Assembly: GCF_014192335.1 (NCBI RefSeq)
Contig: NZ_JACHXU010000002.1
Location: 62,001 to 126,000 of the forward strand
Length of the DNA stretch: 64,000 bases
DNA from: Aporhodopirellula rubra
GTDB taxonomy: Bacteria; Planctomycetota; Planctomycetia; Pirellulales; Pirellulaceae
Direction: 5' to 3'
This document shows, in pieces, positions 9,873 through 17,403 of the stretch. The notes below the pieces were generated by a model. It made no database searches, was not told where the DNA came from, and saw only the letters and a list, made by a program, of their open reading frames with translations. The stretch's first letter is position 1. The number at the start of each line of letters is the position of its first letter. Both the position numbers and the translations under genes were made by a program.

Positions 9873-10655
9873 TTACACCTTGGCCGCCTCGATGCCGTGA
9901 TGGTCGAGCCCCATCAGTTCAAAAATCTCGTCGCGAATGCGAAGATACTCGGGGTCATCGAGGTTTCGAGGTCGCGGCAGGTCCACATCCACGACGGCGC
10001 GGATTTGCGCGGGACGATCACTCAGCACCACGACACGGTCGGCCAACTGAACCGATTCTTCCACGTCGTGCGTCACAAACAAGATCGTCTTCTTTTCTTG
10101 ACGCCAGATCTCGACCAGATCGGCTCGCATCTTCAATCGCGTCAACCAATCGAGTGCACCGAGAGGTTCGTCCATAAACAAGACATCGGGTCCCGACGCG
10201 AGTGCACGAGCGATCTCAACTCGCTGCTTCATGCCACCGGACAACTCGCGAGGATACGCGTGCTCAAACCCCGTCAGACCGATCATTTCCACGTAACGCC
10301 GAATGATCTCGTCTTTCTCTTGCGGTGATTGGTCAGCGAGCCCGAATCCGATGTTTTGCGAAACCGTCAACCACGGAAACACCGAGTTGTCTTGAAAGAT
10401 AAAAACACGCCGCCGGTTCGGCTGATCGACGGGCACCTCGTCAATCAAAACCTGCCCCCGAGAAGGTTTTAGAAACCCGCACGCGATATTCAACAATGTC
10501 GACTTACCGCAACCCGATGGACCGACGATGCAGACGAACTCGCCCTCTCGCACATTCAGATTAACCGAGTCGAGCACTTGGACCTTGGCCCCGTCTTCAG
10601 CGGTAAAGCACAACTCGATGTCGCGGAATTCGATCTTGGGTGTTTCGACAATCAT
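9873..10655 (-). CDS. ABC transporter ATP-binding protein, nitrate/sulfonate/taurine class
   Basis: 260-residue cytoplasmic ATPase of an importer. Walker A is GPSGCGKST, the Q-loop is in FIFQDNSVFPWLTV, the signature is LSGGMKQRVEIARAL, Walker B is VLFMDEPLGALD, and the switch histidine is in FVTHDVEES. These match the SsuB/TauB/NrtD group. The ATG (10655-10653) overlaps the TGA of the permease gene (10654-10652) as ATGA. It is the last gene of a three-gene operon with a permease and a binding protein. Solute class comes from family membership; the exact substrate is not resolved. Confidence 0.94.
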   Translation of the reverse strand: MIVETPKIEFRDIELCFTAEDGAKVQVLDSVNLNVREGEFVCIVGPSGCGKSTLLNIACGFLKPSRGQVLIDEVPVDQPNRRRVFIFQDNSVFPWLTVSQNIGFGLADQSPQEKDEIIRRYVEMIGLTGFEHAYPRELSGGMKQRVEIARALASGPDVLFMDEPLGALDWLTRLKMRADLVEIWRQEKKTILFVTHDVEESVQLADRVVVLSDRPAQIRAVVDVDLPRPRNLDDPEYLRIRDEIFELMGLDHHGIEAAKV

Positions 10656-11425
10656 CGCTTTGCGGTCCCTCGACGTGAAAGGGCAGTGTTTTCAATCCGA
10701 GCCATGACGCCGTCCAAAAACATCCCGATGATTGAAATCACGACCATCGCAGCGACCACCAAATCGTATCGAAGGTTGTTTCGTGAATCGTTGATCTGAA
10801 AACCCAATCCCGACTGCACGCCCAACATTTCCGCGGCGACCAAAACCACCCAGGCGATCCCGAGTGCCAACCGCAACCCGGTCAATATTTGAGGCATCGC
10901 CGCAGGAAGGATGACTTGGAAAAGAACCGTAAATCCGCTCACCTCAAAATTGGTGGCCACGCGAAGATACTTAACATCGATGCCCTCCACCGCCGATGTC
11001 GCCGCCGTGATGATCGGAAAGATCGACGCCAGGAAAATGAGAAAGATCGCCGACAGATCACTCGGTTCCCACCACGTCACGCCGCCAAACACCAGCACCG
11101 CGATTGGCAACCAGGCGATCGGTGAGATCGGACGTAGACCTTGGACCAACGGATTAACCAATTCGCGAAACCATCGCGACCAACCGATCGCCAATCCGAC
11201 CGGAACGCCCACAACAACCGCGAGAGTGAATCCCCACATGACGCGAAAGACCGACGCGATGATGTAACGCCACAACAGCCCGCCGGTGGCCAGCTCGATC
11301 AATCCGGTCAACGTTAACCAAGGCCCCGGCACATCCGTTCGACCGTTGCCGAGCGTCACCAAATGCCAAACCAAGAGGAAGATTCCGATTCCGATCAACC
11401 CGAGCAGTATTTTGCGTCCGTGCAT
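10652..11425 (-). CDS. ABC transporter permease, SsuC/TauC/NrtB class
   Basis: 257-residue inner-membrane permease with about six helices. The conserved cytoplasmic EAA loop, which docks the ATPase, is at GVQSGLGFQINDSR and the segment before it. The start is best placed at ATG 11425-11423, whose A is also the last base of the binding-protein stop codon (TGATG); a TTG one codon upstream is less likely. It lies between the binding-protein and ATPase genes and overlaps both, so all three should be made in fixed ratio. Confidence 0.92.
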   Translation of the reverse strand: MHGRKILLGLIGIGIFLLVWHLVTLGNGRTDVPGPWLTLTGLIELATGGLLWRYIIASVFRVMWGFTLAVVVGVPVGLAIGWSRWFRELVNPLVQGLRPISPIAWLPIAVLVFGGVTWWEPSDLSAIFLIFLASIFPIITAATSAVEGIDVKYLRVATNFEVSGFTVLFQVILPAAMPQILTGLRLALGIAWVVLVAAEMLGVQSGLGFQINDSRNNLRYDLVVAAMVVISIIGMFLDGVMARIENTALSRRGTAKR

Positions 11426-12612
11426 CAATCCTGTGCCTCATCCCCGACGGGCAAATCCGAGACGGGTAAATCTCCGACAGGCAAATCCCACGTGCCGGAC
11501 TTTTCAAACGACGGGTCACAATAATCGTCGAAACCGAACGGATCGTCTTTGGTCACGGGGCGGAAACTGAAAAAGCCCAGCCGTTCGGCGTAGTCTTGAA
11601 TTTCCGCGAAATCTTGCTCGGCCAGATCGAGGCTGCTGTAACTGACTCGGTCGAGCGGCCGCGTCAAAACGAACTTCAACAACTCAGGGTCTTGGTTGTA
11701 GTACTCTTGTCGAGACGCAATCAACGCGGCCTGCATGCGGGGCGAACGCCCAAAGCCATCGGGCACAATCGTCGCATCAGCGTCCTTCGAACTCGCGTCA
11801 CCTTCGGCGGCCAATCCCGCCATCAAACGATCATCCCCTTCGTCGATCCATTTACCCGACGCCGAGATGCCTTGGACCAACTCGCGAACGATCTCCGGAT
11901 CTCGGTCGATCAAACGCTCGGTCACGACCAACACGCACGAGATAAAGTTGGGCCAGATGTCTTTGGTGAAGTACAGCACACGCCCGAATCCATCGACTTC
12001 TGCCTTCGCCGCAAACGGTTCTCCAACGATGTACGCTTCAAATTGTCCGGACTTTAATCCCGCTGGCATCTCCGGTGGCGGGTAGTCGATCAAGGTGATT
12101 TCAGCGTTCGAGAAATGGAATTCATCTTTCAATTTCTCGATCAGAATTCGTTGATTCGAATAGCGATGCGGAATCGCAATTCGTTTCCCTCGCAAGTCCT
12201 CAAATGTTTTGTAAGGAGAGTCCTCCTTCACGACGATCGCCGTTCCATCACGGTGGCCCAAATGCACGATCTTTACCGGCGTCCCCTGTCGCTGCATCAC
12301 CATCGCCAGAGGCGCGAGAATGAAGGCCGCGTCGAGGTTTCCCGCGTCAATGTCTTCGGTCATCGCCGGCCAACTCGTGTATCGCCATGAGACAAACTCC
12401 GAGTGGTCCTCCGAATGTTTGCTCACCCAACTCGTGACCGGGCACGTCAAATGACACGTCACGGGCAGATGCCCGACCCGCAACGACTTGCGCACATCCG
12501 AACCATCTGCTTGCGAACCGCTTTGAACGCCGTCGAACAAACGAAGGTTAAAATGGGCGTGAAGCAGAGACACCGTCGCCAAAGCAATCAGGAGTTTGCC
12601 GAGATGTGCCAT
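11425..12612 (-). CDS. ABC transporter substrate-binding protein (NMT1/NrtA-like)
   Basis: About 395-residue periplasmic binding protein. I start it at ATG 12612, which gives a short signal sequence (MAHLGKLLIALATVSLLHAH); the open frame runs 29 codons further upstream. The fold is the two-lobed NMT1/NrtA type, with FEDLRGKRIAIPHRYSNQ and LKSGQFEAYIVGEPFAAKAE as family landmarks. An unusual segment near the mature N-terminus, GHLPVTCHLTCPV, places His and Cys close together and could touch substrate or a metal. The C-terminus ends in a repeated LPVGD/LPVSD tail encoded by three 15-bp units (11443-11487). Candidate ligands are nitrate, bicarbonate, sulfonate, taurine or a thiamine precursor; I cannot choose. 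Confidence 0.85.
   Translation of the reverse strand: MAHLGKLLIALATVSLLHAHFNLRLFDGVQSGSQADGSDVRKSLRVGHLPVTCHLTCPVTSWVSKHSEDHSEFVSWRYTSWPAMTEDIDAGNLDAAFILAPLAMVMQRQGTPVKIVHLGHRDGTAIVVKEDSPYKTFEDLRGKRIAIPHRYSNQRILIEKLKDEFHFSNAEITLIDYPPPEMPAGLKSGQFEAYIVGEPFAAKAEVDGFGRVLYFTKDIWPNFISCVLVVTERLIDRDPEIVRELVQGISASGKWIDEGDDRLMAGLAAEGDASSKDADATIVPDGFGRSPRMQAALIASRQEYYNQDPELLKFVLTRPLDRVSYSSLDLAEQDFAEIQDYAERLGFFSFRPVTKDDPFGFDDYCDPSFEKSGTWDLPVGDLPVSDLPVGDEAQD
11443..11487. repeat. Three tandem 15-bp units in the 3' end of the binding-protein gene
   Basis: Units at 11443-11457, 11458-11472 and 11473-11487 share the core GACGGGCAAATC with a few changes. On the minus strand they encode successive LPVGD / LPVSD / LPVGD pentapeptides at the protein tail. 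The 15-bp period keeps the frame. Confidence 0.8.
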
Positions 12613-12724
12613 CGTCGCTTCGGTATAAGAGAGGTGCTGGGGTTGGCGAGGGATTCCACGTTTTGCGGACATCGTCGCCGCTACGCAAGAAAGCGTCACA
12701 GCGGAAAGCCCGATGCCGCGGACT

Positions 12725-12748
12725 GAGCAGACCGCAGAGCAGACCGCA
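12725..12748. repeat. Perfect 12-bp tandem duplication in the divergent intergenic region
   Basis: GAGCAGACCGCA occurs twice without a gap (12725-12736 and 12737-12748) between the binding-protein gene and the exonuclease gene. A run of nine C follows at 12768-12776. No function can be assigned. Confidence 0.6.
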
Positions 12749-12954
12749 GAAACTGGATCATTCTCTTCCCCCCCCCGCGGCCATCCTGGATCGCATCCCC
12801 GAACATAGCTATCACGGAGAAATCAAGCAATCGCATGAACCCATCGCACCCATCAATCCTCCCAAATGAAGTCATACGTTACCTACCATTGCCGTTGAAT
12901 CGCGCCCCGTCCGCAACGCGACTTCACTAAACCCGCCATTCCACCGAGATCACC

Positions 12955-13518
12955 ATGGCCCGCAAACTTGATCAAATTCTTGTCATCGACGTTGAGTCGA
13001 CTTGCTGGGACGGACCACCGCCGGCGGGAGAGACCAGCGAGATCATCGAAATCGGTCTTTGCCCACTCGACGTTGCATCGCTGTCACGCTCCAGCAAGCA
13101 CAGTATCCTGGTCGCGCCGAAACTCTCATCGATCAGTGGCTTCTGCACCGAACTGACCACACTCACGCCCGACATGTTTGCTGGCGCCGGCGCACTCGCC
13201 GATGCGGTCAGACGACTGAAGAAAGAATTCGAATCCAAAGACCGTGCCTGGGCGAGTTGGGGTGACTACGACCGAAGACAATTCGAACGCTGCTGCCACA
13301 CCGCCGACGTCGGTTACCCGTTCAGCCCAACTCACTTAAACGTCAAGTCATGGTTCGCCGTCACGATGGGACTCCCTCACGAAGTCGGCCTCGACACCGC
13401 GTGTCAGAAGATAGGCATTGAAATGGAAGGCACTCATCATCGCGGTGACGACGACGCGTGGAACATCGCGGGCGTGCTCGGCCAGTTGCTGCAGAACTCT
13501 CGATCGCCTCTCTCATGA
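12955..13518 (+). CDS. DEDDh 3'-5' exonuclease (RNase T/ERI-1-like)
   Basis: 187-residue single-domain exonuclease of the RNase T fold. Exo I holds the DxE pair in VIDVESTCWDG, followed by EIIEIGLCPLD. Exo II has the aspartate in SWGDYDRRQFE. Exo III carries the catalytic histidine and aspartate in HHRGDDDAWNIA. All four acidic metal ligands and the general-base histidine are present, so it should be active. It resembles the KapD/ERI-1 subgroup, which trims RNA or short DNA 3' ends. The last codon overlaps the start of the phosphatase gene (ATGA at 13515-13518), so the pair is cotranslated. The native substrate is unknown. Confidence 0.9.
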   Translation: MARKLDQILVIDVESTCWDGPPPAGETSEIIEIGLCPLDVASLSRSSKHSILVAPKLSSISGFCTELTTLTPDMFAGAGALADAVRRLKKEFESKDRAWASWGDYDRRQFERCCHTADVGYPFSPTHLNVKSWFAVTMGLPHEVGLDTACQKIGIEMEGTHHRGDDDAWNIAGVLGQLLQNSRSPLS

Positions 13519-13895
13519 ACCGCATTCATCTCTTGTTCGTCTGCAGTCGCAATCAGTGGCGCAGCCCAACGGCAGAACAGATCTACCGCAACGATGCTCG
13601 AGTCAGCGTTCGCTCACGCGGCACGGCGAGAAATGCAAAACGAACGATCAATGCCGATGACATTCGATGGTCTGACCTGATCCTCGTGATGGAGGACAAG
13701 CACCGCCGTCGGATCCTGGCCGACTTCCCCGATCCTTCGCGGCATACTCCGTTGCACGTGCTCGACATCCCCGACGAATACCAACCGATGGATCCCGAGT
13801 TGGTCGAACTGATCCGATCCGCGACCGAACCTCACCTCGACGCAGTGCACCAAGAACAACTCCGCCGCGAACAACTCCGCCGCGGGCGACAATAA
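13515..13895 (+). CDS. Small phosphatase of the low-molecular-weight protein tyrosine phosphatase type
   Basis: 126-residue protein with the P-loop CSRNQWRSPT at its N-terminus, which fits the CX5R(S/T) active site of low-molecular-weight tyrosine phosphatases and arsenate reductases. LDIPDEYQPMDPEL near the C-terminus is in the place of the acid/base Asp-Pro loop, but the pattern is looser than in classical enzymes, and the chain is shorter than the usual 150 residues. The start ATG at 13515 overlaps the exonuclease stop. The tail has a direct repeat, EQLRREQLRRG, from a short in-frame duplication. Function as a phosphatase is likely; the substrate is unknown. Confidence 0.82.
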   Translation: MNRIHLLFVCSRNQWRSPTAEQIYRNDARVSVRSRGTARNAKRTINADDIRWSDLILVMEDKHRRRILADFPDPSRHTPLHVLDIPDEYQPMDPELVELIRSATEPHLDAVHQEQLRREQLRRGRQ

Positions 13896-14425
13896 ACGCA
13901 AACGACGCCAGTCCGCCCCGCGACAATCTGTCCCGCGATCACAGCCCGCGTTGAAACAGCCTCGATTTCAGGGGATTAAATTGTCGCCCCCCTTGCGGCC
14001 CTGAGGGCGTTGAACGAGCCGATTTCCCTGTGTTTTCCGGCCTCAGGACCGCAGCAAAAGTCAGGGTCGGGGTGTATCGGCACGGCCAATTCAAACGGCC
14101 ACGACGTTAGCATGTGCGTTACCCATCGCCACACGTTAAGATTCCGTGAATCAGCGTCCCCGCGACTAGGCAAATCGGCTGACTTTGCTCAAGCTACGGC
14201 CCTCGGTCGAGGGCATTTCGCCCCGACCGACCGTCCTCTTCAGATCCCCCCAATGCACCCTCATGCGGATTGGCAACCGCGAATCAGTTAGCGTTACCGC
14301 TCCGTCACGACCGCTTCGATTGCGGCACCATGCCGCTGACGAAACGCCCTCCGAATGGAATCTCGACTCGCAACGCCCCACAACCGTTGCCCCCTTCTCC
14401 TCGCACAGTACCAATCGAGAGACTC
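13896..14425. other. 530-bp intergenic region with a long inverted repeat
   Basis: I see no convincing gene here; the open frames of up to about 90 codons have no recognisable protein. A 12-bp inverted repeat (11 of 12 matching) joins 13995-14006 (GCGGCCCTGAGG) and 14041-14052 (CCTCAGGACCGC) around a 34-base loop. It could end the exonuclease-phosphatase transcript or form part of the leader of the phosphate-transport operon. The promoter of the symporter gene should lie in 14150-14425. Confidence 0.5.
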
Positions 14426-15631
14426 ATGAGTGACGCCACCCCGGCAACGAGTTTTGACGGAACCGCCATCGACAACGAATCGCTGCTCGACCCAGCACCT
14501 GACACGCTGCACGCATCCACGTCGAAGTCAAACGTGCTGCAGTGGATCGCAGTCTCGATCCTGGTTTATTTCCTCGTCTGCGCAGTCGGACTGATCGGCT
14601 CGGGATTCAAAGCGGCCACGGGCGACGAAGCCAAGGAAATGTTCGCCTTCGCAACGAACCCGTTTGCCGGCCTCGTCGTCGGAACCGTTGCGACTGCTCT
14701 GATCCAATCGTCGTCAACGGTGACTTCAATCATTGTTGGCTTGGTCGCTGGCGGCCTGCCCGTTTCGGTTGCCGTCCCCATGGTGATGGGAGCCAACATC
14801 GGCACCTCGATCACCAACACGATCGTTTCGCTCGGACACGTTCGCGAAAAGAAAGAGTTCGCGCGAGCGTTTTCGGCGGCCACGGTTCACGACTTCTTCA
14901 ACTTATTGTCTGTCGTGATTTTCTTGCCGCTCGAGATGGCATTCGGGTTCCTGGAAAAAATCGGCGGCGCACTGGCGGGCCTTTTCGTCGTCGAGAACGC
15001 CTCGATGGGCAGCATGAACTTTGTCAAAGCAGCGACCGCTCCTGTCGTCGGCACGGCTAAACACTACGCACTGGATCTAGGTGATGCCGTCGGCGGAACA
15101 CTGCTGATCATTGGTGGCGTGTTCCTGATCTTCATGACAATTCACTACGTCGGAAAACTGCTCAAACATTTGATGGTGGGCAAGGCGAAAGAGATCATGC
15201 ACTCCGCGATCGGAAAGGGACCGATCTCGGGAATCATTTCAGGCACGATTGTCACCGTGTTTGTTCAATCATCATCGACCACGACATCGCTGATGGTTCC
15301 GTTAGCCGGTTCGGGTGCGTTCGGGTTGAAACAGATTTACCCCTTCACACTCGGGGCCAACATCGGAACGTGCATCACCGCGTTGCTCGCGGCGACGGCG
15401 GTCGAGGGCAACGCGAACGCGGCGTTACAAATCGCGTTCATCCACCTGACATACAACGTTCTCGGCGTGTTAGTCATTTATGGTATCCCCTTCCTACGGT
15501 TCGCACCCGTGCGGGCGGCCCAGTGGCTCGGAGCCACGGCGGCCGAAAACAAATTCGTCGCCCTGGCGTACATCCTGGGCGTCTTCTTTGTCATCCCGGG
15601 AATCTGCCTCGGCATTTCCAGTCTCGTATAA
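14426..15631 (+). CDS. Na+/phosphate cotransporter, NptA/PF02690 family
   Basis: 401-residue membrane protein. It has the two inverted Na/Pi-cotransporter repeats, each with the QSSS signature that forms the transport site: ALIQSSSTVTSIIVGL (first half) and FVQSSSTTTSLMVPLAGSG (second half). Each is followed by a conserved glycine-rich PMVMGANIGTSITNT or FTLGANIGTCITAL motif. The start is ATG 14426; the frame is open 52 codons upstream, but that part does not look like protein. A small coiled-coil gene and polyphosphate kinase 2 follow closely, which supports phosphate as the substrate and suggests uptake feeding polyphosphate metabolism. No PhoU domain is fused. Confidence 0.92.
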   Translation: MSDATPATSFDGTAIDNESLLDPAPDTLHASTSKSNVLQWIAVSILVYFLVCAVGLIGSGFKAATGDEAKEMFAFATNPFAGLVVGTVATALIQSSSTVTSIIVGLVAGGLPVSVAVPMVMGANIGTSITNTIVSLGHVREKKEFARAFSAATVHDFFNLLSVVIFLPLEMAFGFLEKIGGALAGLFVVENASMGSMNFVKAATAPVVGTAKHYALDLGDAVGGTLLIIGGVFLIFMTIHYVGKLLKHLMVGKAKEIMHSAIGKGPISGIISGTIVTVFVQSSSTTTSLMVPLAGSGAFGLKQIYPFTLGANIGTCITALLAATAVEGNANAALQIAFIHLTYNVLGVLVIYGIPFLRFAPVRAAQWLGATAAENKFVALAYILGVFFVIPGICLGISSLV

Positions 15632-15640
15632 GGCAAACCC

Positions 15641-15865
15641 ATGACCGATATCGAAAAAATTTCTAACGAGAGCATACGCGACCTCATCGCCGATACCGAA
15701 TCAACACTGGGTGAACTGAAAGCCGAACTAATGCGCCGCGAAATCGCCGCACAGGACATGGAAATTGAACACCTCGAAGAACACATGCGGGGCGCAAAAC
15801 TGTCACTGAACACGATCAAAGATTTCCTCGCTTATCTGTTGGTTGAAAGCCGCTCGAAGAACTGA
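15641..15865 (+). CDS. Small acidic coiled-coil protein of unknown function
   Basis: 74 residues, starting MTDIEKISNESIRDLIAD. It is rich in Glu, Leu and Lys, with heptad-like spacing in the middle (EIEHLEEHMRGAKLSL), and has no cysteine, signal peptide or membrane segment. It lies 9 bp after the symporter stop and 25 bp before the PPK2 start, so it is very probably translated from the same mRNA. I do not recognise the family. By position it may modulate the symporter or PPK2, which is inference only. Confidence 0.7.
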   Translation: MTDIEKISNESIRDLIADTESTLGELKAELMRREIAAQDMEIEHLEEHMRGAKLSLNTIKDFLAYLLVESRSKN

Positions 15866-15890
15866 GTCTTACTCTCCAAGCACCGACGAA

Positions 15891-16784
15891 ATGCAAGATT
15901 ACCAACGCATCCGAGAAGAAGTCCTCGATTCGATCGATGAAGAAATCGAAGCCGAACTCCGAGACCTGCTGCTAGACAAACTCGACAACGAACGTGGCGG
16001 CGAGCAGAACCGCCTCACCCGCACGCAGTACTTTCGCCACCTGCTTCGCCTGCAATTAGAACTGGTGAAATTGCAGGACTGGGTGATTGCGACAAAGTCA
16101 AAAGTTGCGATCGTTTTTGAAGGACGCGATGCGGCCGGAAAGGGCGGCGTGATCAAGCGAATCACGCAACGATTGAACCCGCGTGTTTGCCGCGTGGCCG
16201 CTCTGCCGGCTCCCAACGAACGCGAAAAAACTCAGTGGTACTTCCAACGCTACGTGCCGCACTTGCCCGCCGGCGGCGAGATCGTGTTGTTTGACCGCAG
16301 TTGGTACAACCGCGCCGGTGTCGAACGCGTGATGGGATTCTGCACCGATGATGAATACGAAGAGTTCTTTCGCACGGTCCCCGACTTCGAACGCATGATC
16401 GTGTCGTCGGGCACCTATCTGCTGAAGTATTGGTTCTCGATCTCGGACGAAGAACAAGCGTTTCGCTTTCAGTGCCGTATCGACGATCCTTTGAAGCAAT
16501 GGAAATTGAGCCCGATGGATCTCGAGTCTCGCCGACGATGGGAACAGTACACCGTCGCGAAAGAGATCATGCTGAACAAAACCAACCTCGAAGGAGCACC
16601 GTGGTGGATCGTGGACGGCAACAACAAGAAACGCGCACGCCTGAACTGCATTCATCATCTGCTGGAACAGATCCCGTATCAGGAAGTCGAGCAAGACTCC
16701 GTTGAACTGCCTGAACGACGACGCGGCGATGACTACCAACGCCACCCGATCCCGCGAGAAGTCTTCGTTCCGGCGGTTTACTAG
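15891..16784 (+). CDS. ppk2: Polyphosphate kinase 2
   Basis: 297-residue cytoplasmic PPK2 that transfers phosphate between polyphosphate and nucleotides. Walker A is EGRDAAGKGGVIKRI; Walker B is LFDRSWYNRAGVERVMGFC; the lid region has SISDEEQAFRFQCR and DPLKQWKLSPMD. These are hallmark sequences of PPK2, and the size suggests a one-domain class I type. The start is taken at ATG 15891; the open frame begins at a TTG inside the previous gene. It ends the symporter - small protein - PPK2 operon, pointing to phosphate storage or recovery of GTP/ATP from polyphosphate. A GDP or ADP preference cannot be read with certainty. Confidence 0.95.
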   Translation: MQDYQRIREEVLDSIDEEIEAELRDLLLDKLDNERGGEQNRLTRTQYFRHLLRLQLELVKLQDWVIATKSKVAIVFEGRDAAGKGGVIKRITQRLNPRVCRVAALPAPNEREKTQWYFQRYVPHLPAGGEIVLFDRSWYNRAGVERVMGFCTDDEYEEFFRTVPDFERMIVSSGTYLLKYWFSISDEEQAFRFQCRIDDPLKQWKLSPMDLESRRRWEQYTVAKEIMLNKTNLEGAPWWIVDGNNKKRARLNCIHHLLEQIPYQEVEQDSVELPERRRGDDYQRHPIPREVFVPAVY

Positions 16785-17075
16785 GCCCCAACGAACACTT
16801 GACGTGCGAATCGCAAAGCACACCACGACTCCATTACGAGAAACGCACCACGCCACAAAGGCGATGAACTGATCAACGTTCCGCGAGACGATATTGACGC
16901 GTCTCTCTATTTGCGGCTTAAATGCCGAGCGTGCCAGGGGCAGGTACCAGAAGCCACTTCGATCCCGATCGAAACCAATCCCTTCCCCCGTCCCAACCGA
17001 CGTCGGGCTCCAAACATGGGCCGCGTGTTTCCGAGCATTCAAGCATTCGGAAACCCACCGTCAGTTGTCGAAAAC

Positions 17076-17351
17076 ATGAGGCATGTTCTGCAGTCGATGC
17101 CAAATCTCAATTCAAATGTGGTCCCCAGTGCGATCACCGGCTACCACGTCGATGACGAAGGGCACTGGGTCGCTCAGCTTCAGTGCGGTCACAATCAACA
17201 CGTGCGCCATGACCCTCCGTTGGTCCGCCGCGAATGGGTATTAACCCCCAAGGGCAGGAGGTCCATGCTCGGCTTCCGACTCGGCTGCAAAAAATGCCGC
17301 GAATCAGCCCCACCGGACGCACGCCCGCCCGCCGCCCGTGAGCCCTCCTAA
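17076..17351 (+). CDS. DUF3565 domain protein
   Basis: About 91-residue small protein with the DUF3565 core: SAITGYHVDDEGHWVAQLQC, then GHNQHVRHDPPL, and a C-terminal CKKC. The His/Cys pattern (CGHNQHVRH plus CKKC) suggests a bound metal, probably zinc, but no function has been established for the family as far as I know. Possible starts are ATG 17076 and ATG 17097; the frame is open back to 16911 but the extra part is not conserved-looking. It stands alone, between PPK2 (292 bp upstream) and the glutamate symporter. Confidence 0.75.
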   Translation: MRHVLQSMPNLNSNVVPSAITGYHVDDEGHWVAQLQCGHNQHVRHDPPLVRREWVLTPKGRRSMLGFRLGCKKCRESAPPDARPPAAREPS

Positions 17352-17403
17352 CACGTCCGGCCTACCGGCTTCGCGGGAGTCGCCCGCACGCTAGACTGTC
17401 CAC

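Noticed and set aside
12768..12776. Run of nine C as a phase-variable tract
   Set aside because: It lies between divergent genes and not in a coding frame; no promoter spacing effect can be shown.
14010..14291. 93-codon frame in the gap before the phosphate symporter
   Set aside because: No domain, no plausible start signal, and low-complexity composition.
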